From Oribacterium sp. (GTDB lineage Bacteria > Bacillota_A > Clostridia > Lachnospirales > Lachnospiraceae), in assembly GCA_017940955.1 (NCBI GenBank), contig JAGAXP010000259.1, positions 1-12,907 on the forward strand: a DNA stretch of 12,907 nt. Direction: 5' to 3'. The position numbers and the translations under genes were made by a program. The notes below the pieces were generated by a model. That model saw only the letters and a list, made by a program, of their open reading frames with translations, had not been told where the DNA came from and did no database searches. Below, piece by piece: positions 1 to 6,234 of this stretch. Position 1 is the stretch's first letter, and every line of letters starts with the position of its first letter.

Positions 1-1
1 A

Positions 2-571
2 AAACTCAGCCATGAAGTGGAGATTGGCTCTGACCCGTCCGGTAACATTACCCGTATCGGTAATGCCATGGAATCCATGTCAAAACAGCTTGAAGATGCG
101 ATTGCGAAACTGGCCAATGTGGAGCAGCAGCTTGAAACCGCAAAGATTGAGGTGGAAAAGTCGTTCCCGCAGGAGCAGGAGCTTAACGATAAGCTGACAA
201 GGCTTGCGGAGCTTAACAGCCTTTTGGATATGGATGAGAAGGGTGAGGATGCGGTTGATCTTGATGAAGATGCTCCAAAGCCGGAACTTGAAAAGGTATC
301 ACAGGAGCAGGTGAATGAGGCGGAGGAGTCAAAGGATGATATCGGTGACAATAATTCTGAGCCGGGAATGGATTCCCAGGATATCTCCGAAGAATCGGAG
401 CAGTGTGAGAATGTGAAAACGGATGGCATAGAAAAATCGGCGGAAAAGTATTCTGACAGGACGGAAAGACCTTCCCTTATAGCAAGGCTGAACGAAAAAA
501 AGGATATCGTGGCATCTATGAACAGGAAAGCACCTGATCCCCAAAAGAAAAGAGAAGAAGTGATAGCGTAA
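2..571 (+). CDS. C-terminal end of a large ICE helicase/methylase-type protein (partial)
   Basis: The frame is open from the window edge, so this is the last 189 residues of a longer protein; the GTG at 17 is just an internal valine. The segment with GNITRIGNAMESM, a long coiled coil and then EVEKSFPQEQELNDKLTRL and AELNSLL matches my recollection of the tail of very large SNF2-helicase/DNA-methylase proteins carried by Firmicute conjugative elements. No catalytic domain is visible here, so that assignment rests on the tail alone. After residue ~75 comes a low-complexity acidic linker (DEKGEDAVDLDEDAP, SEPGMDSQDISEESEQ). The protein ends in a basic helix with ERPSLIARLNEKKDIVA at 464-514. A closely related motif ends the next protein. 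The gene is co-directional with the nucleotidyltransferase gene 53 bp downstream. The family is fairly secure; the function of the tail is unknown. Confidence 0.75.
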   Translation, partial: KLSHEVEIGSDPSGNITRIGNAMESMSKQLEDAIAKLANVEQQLETAKIEVEKSFPQEQELNDKLTRLAELNSLLDMDEKGEDAVDLDEDAPKPELEKVSQEQVNEAEESKDDIGDNNSEPGMDSQDISEESEQCENVKTDGIEKSAEKYSDRTERPSLIARLNEKKDIVASMNRKAPDPQKKREEVIA

Positions 572-577
572 AGACTT

Positions 578-610
578 AAAGGGCTTCGGGGGCTATCCCC
601 GGAGCCTTTT
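578..610 (+). terminator. Intergenic hairpin with short T-tract (weak terminator or processing/attenuation hairpin)
   Basis: GGCTTCGGGG (582-591) pairs with CCCCGGAGCC (597-606) through one G-U wobble, with a five-base loop. AAAG (578-581) can also pair with the TTTT at 607-610, giving about 14 bp. The T-run has only four bases and is followed directly by the Shine-Dalgarno of the next gene. This may be a leaky terminator or an mRNA stability element rather than a full stop. Confidence 0.55.
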
Positions 611-624
611 GGAAAGGAGCAGAA

Positions 625-2034
625 ATGGCAAAAGACGATAATATGAATGACAGCCTTAACGATGCGGCAGTCATAAGTGCATTTAAGGATAAGACAAAAG
701 AGATGTTTCATGAGCTTGAAGGCTTGAATCCCGAGGCAATCGAGGCAAATGTCAAACAGCTCGTGCAGGACATCATCAATACTTATAACCTCGATGCGAC
801 CATAGAGGATGTAGTGGTGTCCGGCAGTCGATGCAGAGGCATAGAAACAGAGGGGTCAGACCTTGATGTGGTACTTTATTACAGCGGTTCGGAAAGAGAG
901 GATTCCCTGTTTAACACGCTTCATGAAGGTGGGAATATCATAATGGGCGGAGTGAGCCTTGATATCAATCCTATATCACAGGAGCAACGGGGAAGCCTGT
1001 CAGAATATTTAAGCGGCGTGGAAACATATCTTGCAGAAAAGCAGGCACAGGAAGCACAGAAACAGGCAGTTATAACCTATACTGTAGCAGAATGCGGCGA
1101 GTTTCACAGCATGGGAGCATATCATGACGGTATAGCCACGATAGAAGATGCTAAATCCCTATATGATTCCATGCAGAAAAATCATAATAATATGATCCCT
1201 GCTGTGGGTATCAATATTCATGAGATTGGAACACCGGAGATGGATGATATCCAGTGGGATGTGCTTTATGGGAACGCTATAGATCTCGACAATCTGCGGT
1301 ATGTGCCGGAGATATGGAATGACCAGGAAGCATTATCCAAGGTGGGACAGCTCATAGATGCTTTCCCGGATGCAAAGGTGATGGGAGAATTGCCGGGGTT
1401 AGTGGTGCAGGACAGGCAGGAAATATCCGTAGATATGGATGCCGTAAAGCCTGTGTATGTGGATGAGGCTGCAAAGCTCGCTGCAGAGATAGATCGTTTC
1501 TCAAGTGACCGAGATCCATCTGAATATAAGGATACAGTAGATAACTGGGAAGCACAGGTGCAAAACATGGCAGCGGAGATCCGAAGTGGTAATGCGGGAG
1601 ATTATAAGAAGTATCTTGCAGATGTGGTATCGGAGAGCGATAACATCGAGGATGTCCGCAAGGCTGCGGAGCTTCTTGTGAAGCTGGCGGAATATAAGCC
1701 GCTGGCTAAGGTGGAGGAACTGGAAGAGGAGAACCTGAATCAGATCGACAACTATCTCAGCAATACTGTTCCAAAAGCAGAGGAGCGCAAAGAAGCCCGT
1801 AATACAGAACGGGAGCGCATCGAAGAGCAGGAGCGTATTGAGGAAGAGGAGCGTATTGAGGAAGAGGAGCGGAAACGCAGGGTAAGGGGTGAGAGACCAT
1901 CGCTCCGGGCGAGACTGGCAGAGAAGAAAGCTATCGTGGCGGCAAACAGTGTAGTCCCCCAAAGAGAAACACAGCGACAGGTGCGAAATGAAGTATTACC
2001 CTCTCAAAGAGATAATGGGGAGAGATTTTTGTAG
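625..2034 (+). CDS. ICE-associated nucleotidyltransferase-domain protein
   Basis: 469 aa; start set by AAGGAG at 614-619, five bases before ATG. Residues ~40-120 form a Pol-beta/MNT-type nucleotidyltransferase fold: GSR at 67-69, then SDLDVV with D79 and D81, and a third carboxylate D113 in LDINPI. All three metal-binding acidic residues are present, so the domain could transfer a nucleotide to an unknown target. Residues ~151-255 (YTVAECGEFHSMGAYHDGI, then IPAVGINIHE and IDLDNLRYVPEI) resemble a domain I recall from large polyvalent proteins of ICEs. Residues ~285-380 form a helical module with KLAEYKPLAKVEELEEEN, also common in that group. The tail is highly charged, with tandem ERIEEE repeats, and ends in ERPSLRARLAEKKAIVA, like the upstream protein. 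No signal peptide or membrane segment. The substrate is unknown; an antitoxin or toxin role is possible but has no direct support. Confidence 0.8.
   Translation: MAKDDNMNDSLNDAAVISAFKDKTKEMFHELEGLNPEAIEANVKQLVQDIINTYNLDATIEDVVVSGSRCRGIETEGSDLDVVLYYSGSEREDSLFNTLHEGGNIIMGGVSLDINPISQEQRGSLSEYLSGVETYLAEKQAQEAQKQAVITYTVAECGEFHSMGAYHDGIATIEDAKSLYDSMQKNHNNMIPAVGINIHEIGTPEMDDIQWDVLYGNAIDLDNLRYVPEIWNDQEALSKVGQLIDAFPDAKVMGELPGLVVQDRQEISVDMDAVKPVYVDEAAKLAAEIDRFSSDRDPSEYKDTVDNWEAQVQNMAAEIRSGNAGDYKKYLADVVSESDNIEDVRKAAELLVKLAEYKPLAKVEELEEENLNQIDNYLSNTVPKAEERKEARNTERERIEEQERIEEEERIEEEERKRRVRGERPSLRARLAEKKAIVAANSVVPQRETQRQVRNEVLPSQRDNGERFL
1813..1872 (+). repeat. 18-bp tandem repeat inside the nucleotidyltransferase gene
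   Basis: Three units of 18 bp (1813-1830, 1831-1848, 1849-1866) plus a 6-bp partial unit. Units two and three are identical; unit one differs at a few bases. They encode ERIEEQ, ERIEEE, ERIEEE, ER, extending a charged single helix in the linker before the C-terminal motif. The repeat keeps the reading frame, so copy number can vary without breaking the gene. Confidence 0.9.
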
Positions 2035-2066
2035 AAAAAGGAAGTAGATTAAACATTTTAGTATTT

Positions 2067-2109
2067 GTCCGTAGTTGTCAGTGATGAGCTGATGACTGCG
2101 GACTTTTTT
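2067..2109 (+). terminator. Rho-independent terminator after the nucleotidyltransferase gene
   Basis: GTCCGTAGTTGTCAG (2067-2081) pairs with CTGATGACTGCGGAC (2089-2103) over 15 bp with three G-U wobbles and a seven-base loop. Six T residues follow (2104-2109), then ATTTT. It separates the conjugation-type genes from the two-component system, so the latter needs its own promoter. Confidence 0.85.
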
Positions 2110-2150
2110 ATTTTGTCCATTCATTACATAAAAGTGACCTTCTGTTACAA
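2109..2150 (+). promoter_or_regulatory. Probable LytTR operator upstream of the response regulator gene
   Basis: Two direct-repeat half-elements lie exactly 21 bp apart. The second element spans 2130-2150 (starts AAAAGTGACC, ends GTTACAA). The first, at 2109-2129, is weaker but keeps TG, CC and TTACA at matching positions. LytTR-family regulators bind imperfect direct repeats about two helical turns apart, which fits. The second element recurs base for base at 4342-4362. Binding by this regulator is inferred. Confidence 0.65.
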
Positions 2151-2162
2151 GCTGTTTATATA
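2134..2162 (+). promoter_or_regulatory. Candidate promoter of the two-component operon
   Basis: A weak -35-like GTGACC (2134-2139) lies inside the second operator repeat. A 17-bp spacer then leads to TATATA (2157-2162). A poor -35 overlapped by activator repeats is what one expects of an activator-dependent promoter. Both hexamers are imperfect matches, so the assignment is tentative. Confidence 0.45.
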
Positions 2163-2219
2163 TCTTTTTTTGGTGCCGATATTAGATGTGAGTATATATA
2201 CTGATATGGAGATGAGAGC

Positions 2220-2864
2220 ATGATTGTAGGAATCTGTGATGATGAAAAGAATGTCAGGGAACTGATAGAAGCTTATATCAGGAAGATAGATGATGCCTGT
2301 ACAATACTTCATTTTGAAAATGGAGAAGCTGTTCTAAAATACGCCAAGCAAGGAAAGAGGATAGATGTCCTGTATCTGGATATTGACCTTAAGGGTTCAC
2401 CGGACGGAATGGCAATTGCGGGTAGATTGAAGGATAAGCAGATCAAAGAGGGGACAGGTGCATATGCGCTTCCTCTGATTATTTTTGTGACCGGATTGCC
2501 AGAAAGGATGCCGGAAGCGTTTAGTGTAAGGGCATTTCAATTTTTGGTGAAGCCTATTGATGAAAAGCAATTCAGGCTTGCTTACAGTCAGGTGAAAAAG
2601 GCTGTTCTCAGTATTCCGAAAGGGCATAAAAGCAGGAGTATTTCTGTTGGCACGGGAGGAGTGAAGAAAACTATTATTGTTTCGGATATAAGGTTTATTG
2701 AAAGCAATGGCCGCAAACTCATATTTCATTCAAAAGACGGAAATGTGGAGATATATGGAACTATGGCTGACGTTCAGGGAGAGCTGGATGAAGCATTCTT
2801 TCAGGTTCATAGGAGCTTTATTGTGAACATGGGTTTTATACCGATTACACAAGGAACTCTGTGA
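2220..2864 (+). CDS. LytTR-family response regulator (AgrA-like), frameshifted near the C-terminus
   Basis: 214 aa as read; start has GGAG at 2208-2211, eight bases before ATG. Residues 1-~125 form a receiver domain: acidic pocket D7/D8, phosphoacceptor D54 in LYLDIDL, T91 in FVTG, and K111 in FLVKPID. Residues ~138 onward form a LytTR DNA-binding domain (IRFIESNGRKLIFH, FFQVHRSFIVNM). The frame stops early after GFIPITQGTL. In the -1 frame the expected LytTR end continues (DYTRNSVKIASGESVPMSKY, then a tail ending FLEIDE) to a stop at 2954-2956, overlapping the kinase ATG. A product of about 245 aa would be normal for the family. This is a one-base deletion, a sequencing error or programmed frameshifting at GGGTTTT (2831-2837). 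Without the tail the DNA-binding fold is incomplete. It probably activates its own promoter and that of the cluster at 4493. Confidence 0.88.
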   Translation: MIVGICDDEKNVRELIEAYIRKIDDACTILHFENGEAVLKYAKQGKRIDVLYLDIDLKGSPDGMAIAGRLKDKQIKEGTGAYALPLIIFVTGLPERMPEAFSVRAFQFLVKPIDEKQFRLAYSQVKKAVLSIPKGHKSRSISVGTGGVKKTIIVSDIRFIESNGRKLIFHSKDGNVEIYGTMADVQGELDEAFFQVHRSFIVNMGFIPITQGTL

Positions 2865-2956
2865 AAATCGCCAGTGGTGAATCGGTTCCGATGTCGAAAT
2901 ATAAATACAGGGGTTTTGTTGGCGAGTACGCCAAGTTTTTGGAGATTGATGAATGA
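2837..2956 (+). pseudogene. Out-of-frame C-terminal tail of the LytTR regulator
   Basis: Read in the -1 frame from 2837, this segment encodes YTDYTRNSVKIASGES, VPMSKYKYRGFVGEYA and KFLEIDE before TGA at 2954-2956. This is the usual ending of an AgrA-type LytTR domain. The TGA overlaps the kinase ATG at 2953 as ATGA, the classic coupled arrangement, so the ancestral gene clearly ended here. The tail has no internal stop and no visible decay, which suggests the shift is recent, an artefact or recoded. Confidence 0.75.
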
Positions 2957-4338
2957 TGACGGGACAGGAATTAGTGATCATACAGATTATTGGCAATATT
3001 GCATGGATTGTGGCAAGGACAGTGGCATTCTTTTGGCTCTGGAACTGTTTTGTCCCAATAGAAAAAAGGAATAGTAAGATCAGCAAGGAGTATGCAATAC
3101 TTTTCTGCTGTCTTATAGTTATCGAGTTATTGCAGTGGGTTTTCAAAATGGATGGGATTCCATTTTGGGAATTATTGTGGACGATAGTACCGCTTGTTTA
3201 TACTGTTATTAGAAGAAAAGAAGTCGCAAAAGAAACTGTTTTTGTGTTGTTGCTGTATCTGAACTTCCGGTATCTGTCCTACTTTATTGTAGGATCAATT
3301 ACGGATATTTTATCGCATAAAGTTATGGCAGGAGTAGCAGCTACAACGGATATTGACAGGTTTCTGTCTGTTCGTATCAATGCTATGTACATGGTCAATT
3401 ATATCCTGTATATCATACTGCTTATGATGGCGATTCTGCCGGTTGCAAAGTTTACTCATAAATCTGAAAAAATGAGTTGGTATGAATGCGGATATTTATC
3501 TGTGATGAATGTTGCCGGTATTGTTCTTACAAGGATTATGATGGGAATTACATTACTGACCGGCGATAAGGGAGCATTTATTTTGATGGAAGAAAAGCCT
3601 GAGCTTATATGGGAATTGCCGATGGTTGCCGTTCTTCTGTATCTGGGAGAGTTATCAGCTATTTATATATGGCAGAAATATAGAGTTTTCAGACAGCATA
3701 GTGAATTGTATTTTCTGGAGAATATGGAGAAGGAAGCAATCCGTAAAAGACTGGAGGATACTGAGAAATATTATGATCAGATCCGCAAGGTGAGGCATGA
3801 GATGGCGAGTCACATGACTAATATCAAGGGGCTTGCTGAAAAGGGATGTATGGGCGAACTAAGCAAGTATATCTCAGATATGGATGAGAGTATACAGTCT
3901 GTTGATATGAAATATGTAACCGGGAATCCTGTTACGGATGTAGTACTAAACGACAGAGCAGGGAAAGCCGAGGAAAAAGGAATCACTTATTCTTTGTCAT
4001 TTACATTCGAGGAGGCATGGGGAATACCTGTCTACGATCTTTCTATTATTTTGTGCAATATATTGGACAACGCTATCAAGGCCGCAGAGGGAGCGGACGG
4101 TGACTTAAGATTTGTGGATCTGAAGGTTATGGACAAAGGGACAGTTATCCTTATACAATGCGAGAACGGATTCGGGTCAGAGCCTGAGTCTAATAAACAA
4201 TCGGATAGCAGATGGCATGGATTTGGGCTTAAGAATGTTGAAGAGATTGCGGATCGGCATTATGGGGCTGTTAATATAAAGAAAGAAGAGAACCGGTACA
4301 AGATTACTGTTATGTTAAAGAAAAATGACCTTCTGTGA
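2953..4338 (+). CDS. GHKL sensor histidine kinase (AgrC-like)
   Basis: 461 aa. Seven hydrophobic segments fall at roughly residues 7-32, 46-64, 70-87, 95-118, 142-167, 179-202 and 219-240, forming a membrane sensor like that of peptide-sensing AgrC kinases. A coiled linker leads to the phosphoacceptor box RHEMASHMTNIKGL (H282). The ATPase domain has an N-box with N373 in NILDNAIKAAE and a G-box HGFGLKN at 422-428, so the kinase looks catalytically intact. The usual second glycine-rich box is replaced by CENGFG, common in this class. The start overlaps the ancestral stop of the regulator gene (ATGA), implying translational coupling. The last codons lie inside the first operator repeat of the downstream control region. 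No AgrB/AgrD-like signal genes are present, so the ligand must come from elsewhere or be of another kind. Confidence 0.88.
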   Translation: MMTGQELVIIQIIGNIAWIVARTVAFFWLWNCFVPIEKRNSKISKEYAILFCCLIVIELLQWVFKMDGIPFWELLWTIVPLVYTVIRRKEVAKETVFVLLLYLNFRYLSYFIVGSITDILSHKVMAGVAATTDIDRFLSVRINAMYMVNYILYIILLMMAILPVAKFTHKSEKMSWYECGYLSVMNVAGIVLTRIMMGITLLTGDKGAFILMEEKPELIWELPMVAVLLYLGELSAIYIWQKYRVFRQHSELYFLENMEKEAIRKRLEDTEKYYDQIRKVRHEMASHMTNIKGLAEKGCMGELSKYISDMDESIQSVDMKYVTGNPVTDVVLNDRAGKAEEKGITYSLSFTFEEAWGIPVYDLSIILCNILDNAIKAAEGADGDLRFVDLKVMDKGTVILIQCENGFGSEPESNKQSDSRWHGFGLKNVEEIADRHYGAVNIKKEENRYKITVMLKKNDLL

Positions 4339-4362
4339 CGGAAAAGTGACCTTCTGTTACAA
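4321..4362 (+). promoter_or_regulatory. Second LytTR operator: two near-identical 21-bp tandem elements
   Basis: Element one (4321-4341, overlapping the kinase stop codon) and element two (4342-4362) match at 17 of 21 positions and lie back to back with a 21-bp period. Element two is identical to the element at 2130-2150 upstream of the regulator gene. Two such repeats two helical turns apart fit LytTR dimer binding. The location, just before the eight-gene cluster, makes that cluster the likely target. Confidence 0.75.
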
Positions 4363-4375
4363 AGGGGTTTATATG
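4346..4375 (+). promoter_or_regulatory. Candidate promoter for the eight-gene cluster
   Basis: GTGACC (4346-4351) inside operator element two is followed after 18 bp by TATATG (4370-4375), within a GTTTATAT block also found after the operator at 2154-2161. The layout copies the regulator's own promoter region. The hexamers are weak, as expected for an activated promoter. The start site is not known. Confidence 0.45.
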
Positions 4376-4421
4376 CAGAATCATTAGTCCGAAATAGTTG
4401 TTGAAAGCTATGGACGGCGTA

Positions 4422-4470
4422 GGAATTCAAGGATGATGAGATGAACGGATTCTTTGGGTTCCTATTTTTT
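4422..4470 (+). terminator. Leader hairpin with T-tract before the cluster (terminator or attenuator)
   Basis: GGAATTCAAGG (4422-4432) pairs with CTTTGGGTTCC (4452-4462) over 11 bp, including three wobbles, with a 19-base loop. TATTTTTT follows (4463-4470). If the proposed promoter at 4346-4375 is right, this element lies inside the 5' leader of the cluster transcript and would act as an attenuator. Otherwise it simply ends the two-component operon. Confidence 0.5.
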
Positions 4471-4492
4471 AATACTTTTTGGAGGTGTCAGT

Positions 4493-5215
4493 ATGAATAT
4501 TGGGAATATTGGAAGTGTAGCAAGTGCTTATCAGTATGCGAATCAGATCAGGAACAGGCAGGTTTCTTCAACTGGATTTGCATCTTCATTACAGGAAGCT
4601 ACTTCTGCAGATGATAAGGTGGAAACCTATAAGAAAGGTCTGGAAGATAAATATGGTGTTCCGATTATGGTAACGAGTGTTGGGAAAGATCAGAATAGCA
4701 TGGATAGATTTGCTGGTGGGACTTCGGGCTCCGGGAATGTAGCGATTGCCCCCAACATATTAGAACAGATGGCTAATGATCCTGAAAAGGCTGCGTACTA
4801 TGAAAAGAAGATATCGGATTATTTCAATTATGGTGTACCTAAAACAGATGCATTTATGGCAATGATAGGACACAGAAAAACATCTGAAGGATTAGTAATT
4901 CATGAAGATGGAACAGTAACACATTATCTAAGCGGAGAGGAATCACCTGAGAAGGTAGCAAAATTTGAAGCAGAACAAAAGGCAAAAAGAGAAAAGAAAG
5001 CGAAACAAGCACGAGAAAATATGGAGCGAAGACAGGAAGCTGCTGAAGAGCGGAGGCGAATACGGGAAGAAAGCTATCGCAGGAGAAGTATAGAGTCGGT
5101 TTTGCATGAGCAGATATTGAATAATGGATCTTTTGCTTTTGGAAATACACCTGAGCAGGTGCTTACGGCGTATGAGATGGGGATATCTACATCTTCTGTG
5201 ATGACAGATATGTAA
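4493..5215 (+). CDS. Uncharacterised protein, DUF6033-like; first gene of the cluster
   Basis: 240 aa. The start at 4493 follows GGAGGTG (4481-4487); an ATG 13 codons upstream lies in the hairpin/T-tract region and lacks a ribosome site. Residues 1-35 are rich in S, N, A, Y and Q and end in TGFASSL. Residues ~43-145 form the core: YKKGLEDKYGVPIMVTSVGK, then GNVAIAPNILEQMANDPEKA, AYYEKKISDYF and EGLVIHEDGTVTHYLSG. From memory this resembles DUF6033, but I cannot confirm it. Residues ~155-205 are a K/R/E-rich helix. The C-terminus carries LTAYEMGIS, a motif shared with the proteins at 5235 and 9610. No signal peptide, membrane segment or catalytic motif is seen, and the function is unknown. It lies immediately downstream of the LytTR operator and 19 bp ahead of the next gene. 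Confidence 0.8.
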   Translation: MNIGNIGSVASAYQYANQIRNRQVSSTGFASSLQEATSADDKVETYKKGLEDKYGVPIMVTSVGKDQNSMDRFAGGTSGSGNVAIAPNILEQMANDPEKAAYYEKKISDYFNYGVPKTDAFMAMIGHRKTSEGLVIHEDGTVTHYLSGEESPEKVAKFEAEQKAKREKKAKQARENMERRQEAAEERRRIREESYRRRSIESVLHEQILNNGSFAFGNTPEQVLTAYEMGISTSSVMTDM

Positions 5216-5234
5216 TGAAAGGATGGTGTAAGCC

Positions 5235-6053
5235 ATGAATAATACTATCAATGTGAATGGGATGACTAGCTATTACAACAGCTTTGTCAGCTCCGTTACG
5301 AAACAGAAAGCAGGCATATCAGGAACAAAAGGAGAGCAGAAAAGTGTATCCGGAAGCAAGGATTCTTTTGTTTCTACACTGAGTTCAAAGGTGGAGACAT
5401 CTGCAACGAACGAGGTCGAGACTATGGAGGAATCGAAGGCGGTTTCCACAAAAGATATGACGCTGGAGGAATACAAGAATTACATTCACGAGAAGATTTC
5501 TGATATTAAAATGCATCCAGATAGGTTAGGGGATTTCATTTCAATAAACATTTCTGATGAAGGATTTAAGGCAATGCAAAACGATCCTGAATATGAAAAA
5601 TGGGTATTGCAAGATATAAAAAATGGTTTTTCCACTCCACTTCCTGGATGGGTTCGCTCAATAGGTGGCACTGATTATGTTGTTGCAAATTATGGAGCGA
5701 CAAGAGAAGAATGTAGTTGCACATCTTGGTCTATGGGATATCAGGGTGGAACCGGAGATAAAGTTTGGGAGGCACAGTCCAAAGGAAGTTTCTGGACAAA
5801 GAGAGGGGATCAGAAGCGGATACAGGCTCAGACTGACAAGAGGATTGCTGAAAAACGTGCGCTCGAAAAGAAATGGATGCAGGAAGCAGCAGATAAGAGG
5901 CGAGTATATACCGATTTTCTTAATGGAAATAATTCTGTTAAGGCAAACAGCCTATCAGAGTTTTCAGATATGTTTTCGATGCCGGTAAACGCAAAAGTGT
6001 CCGGACTTATGGCGGCGTATGAAGCAGGAACATTTGTCGGTGGAGGAATGTAG
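5235..6053 (+). CDS. Uncharacterised cluster protein with the ISDEG/EYEKWVL domain
   Basis: 272 aa; GGATGGTG lies just upstream of ATG, and the gap to the previous stop is 19 bp. Residues 1-~70 are S/T/K/N-rich and probably unstructured, starting MNNTINVNGMTSYYNSF, with SFVSTL at 44-49. The core begins at M75 (MTLEEYKNYIHEKISDI) and contains INISDEGFKAMQNDPEYEKW followed by VLQDIKNGF, then a stretch through NYGATREE. This core is homologous to those at 9610 and 10977. A basic helix (EKRALEKKWMQEAADKRRVY) follows, and the C-terminus has LMAAYEAGTF. There is no secretion signal or recognisable active site, and I cannot name a function. The paralogy suggests an expanded set of structural, secreted or effector-type proteins rather than enzymes. 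Confidence 0.78.
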   Translation: MNNTINVNGMTSYYNSFVSSVTKQKAGISGTKGEQKSVSGSKDSFVSTLSSKVETSATNEVETMEESKAVSTKDMTLEEYKNYIHEKISDIKMHPDRLGDFISINISDEGFKAMQNDPEYEKWVLQDIKNGFSTPLPGWVRSIGGTDYVVANYGATREECSCTSWSMGYQGGTGDKVWEAQSKGSFWTKRGDQKRIQAQTDKRIAEKRALEKKWMQEAADKRRVYTDFLNGNNSVKANSLSEFSDMFSMPVNAKVSGLMAAYEAGTFVGGGM

Positions 6054-6062
6054 TTAAAAATA

Positions 6063-6110
6063 ATACCGCTCGGACCTTTCCGGGGAGCGGTGCGGCCCTG
6101 AATGACAGAG
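6063..6110 (+). repeat. 48-bp hairpin repeat, copy 1
   Basis: This sequence recurs at 7126-7173 with a single mismatch. It folds as ACCGCT (6065-6070) with AGCGGT (6086-6091) and CGGA (6071-6074) with TCCG (6079-6082), with loop CCTT and a bulged GGG on the 3' side. There is no T-tract, so it is not a standard terminator. It sits 9 bp after the stop of the gene at 5235. The ATG at 6102 inside it has no ribosome-binding site. Confidence 0.9.
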
Positions 6111-6234
6111 TATTTGAGAATAGGATATTTGCAGGAAATGTTGAAATATGAATTTGGAATAATGATGGTGGATTCGAAGCCGGGACAGATATTTGAAGAG
6201 TATGAGCCGGAAAAGTATGATTGGAGCATTGCAT

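Noticed and set aside
1813..1872. Short tandem repeats as a possible CRISPR array
   Set aside because: Units are contiguous with no spacers and encode an in-frame ERIEEE helix.
1501..1962. A 153-codon minus-strand ORF inside the nucleotidyltransferase gene
   Set aside because: It is antisense to a well-supported coding frame, and its Leu/Phe-rich run mirrors the GAG/GAA-rich repeats on the other strand.
2874..3074. A 66-codon plus-strand ORF overlapping the regulator tail and kinase start
   Set aside because: It is out of phase with both the LytTR tail and the kinase; its protein has no recognisable feature and both overlapping frames are clearly real.
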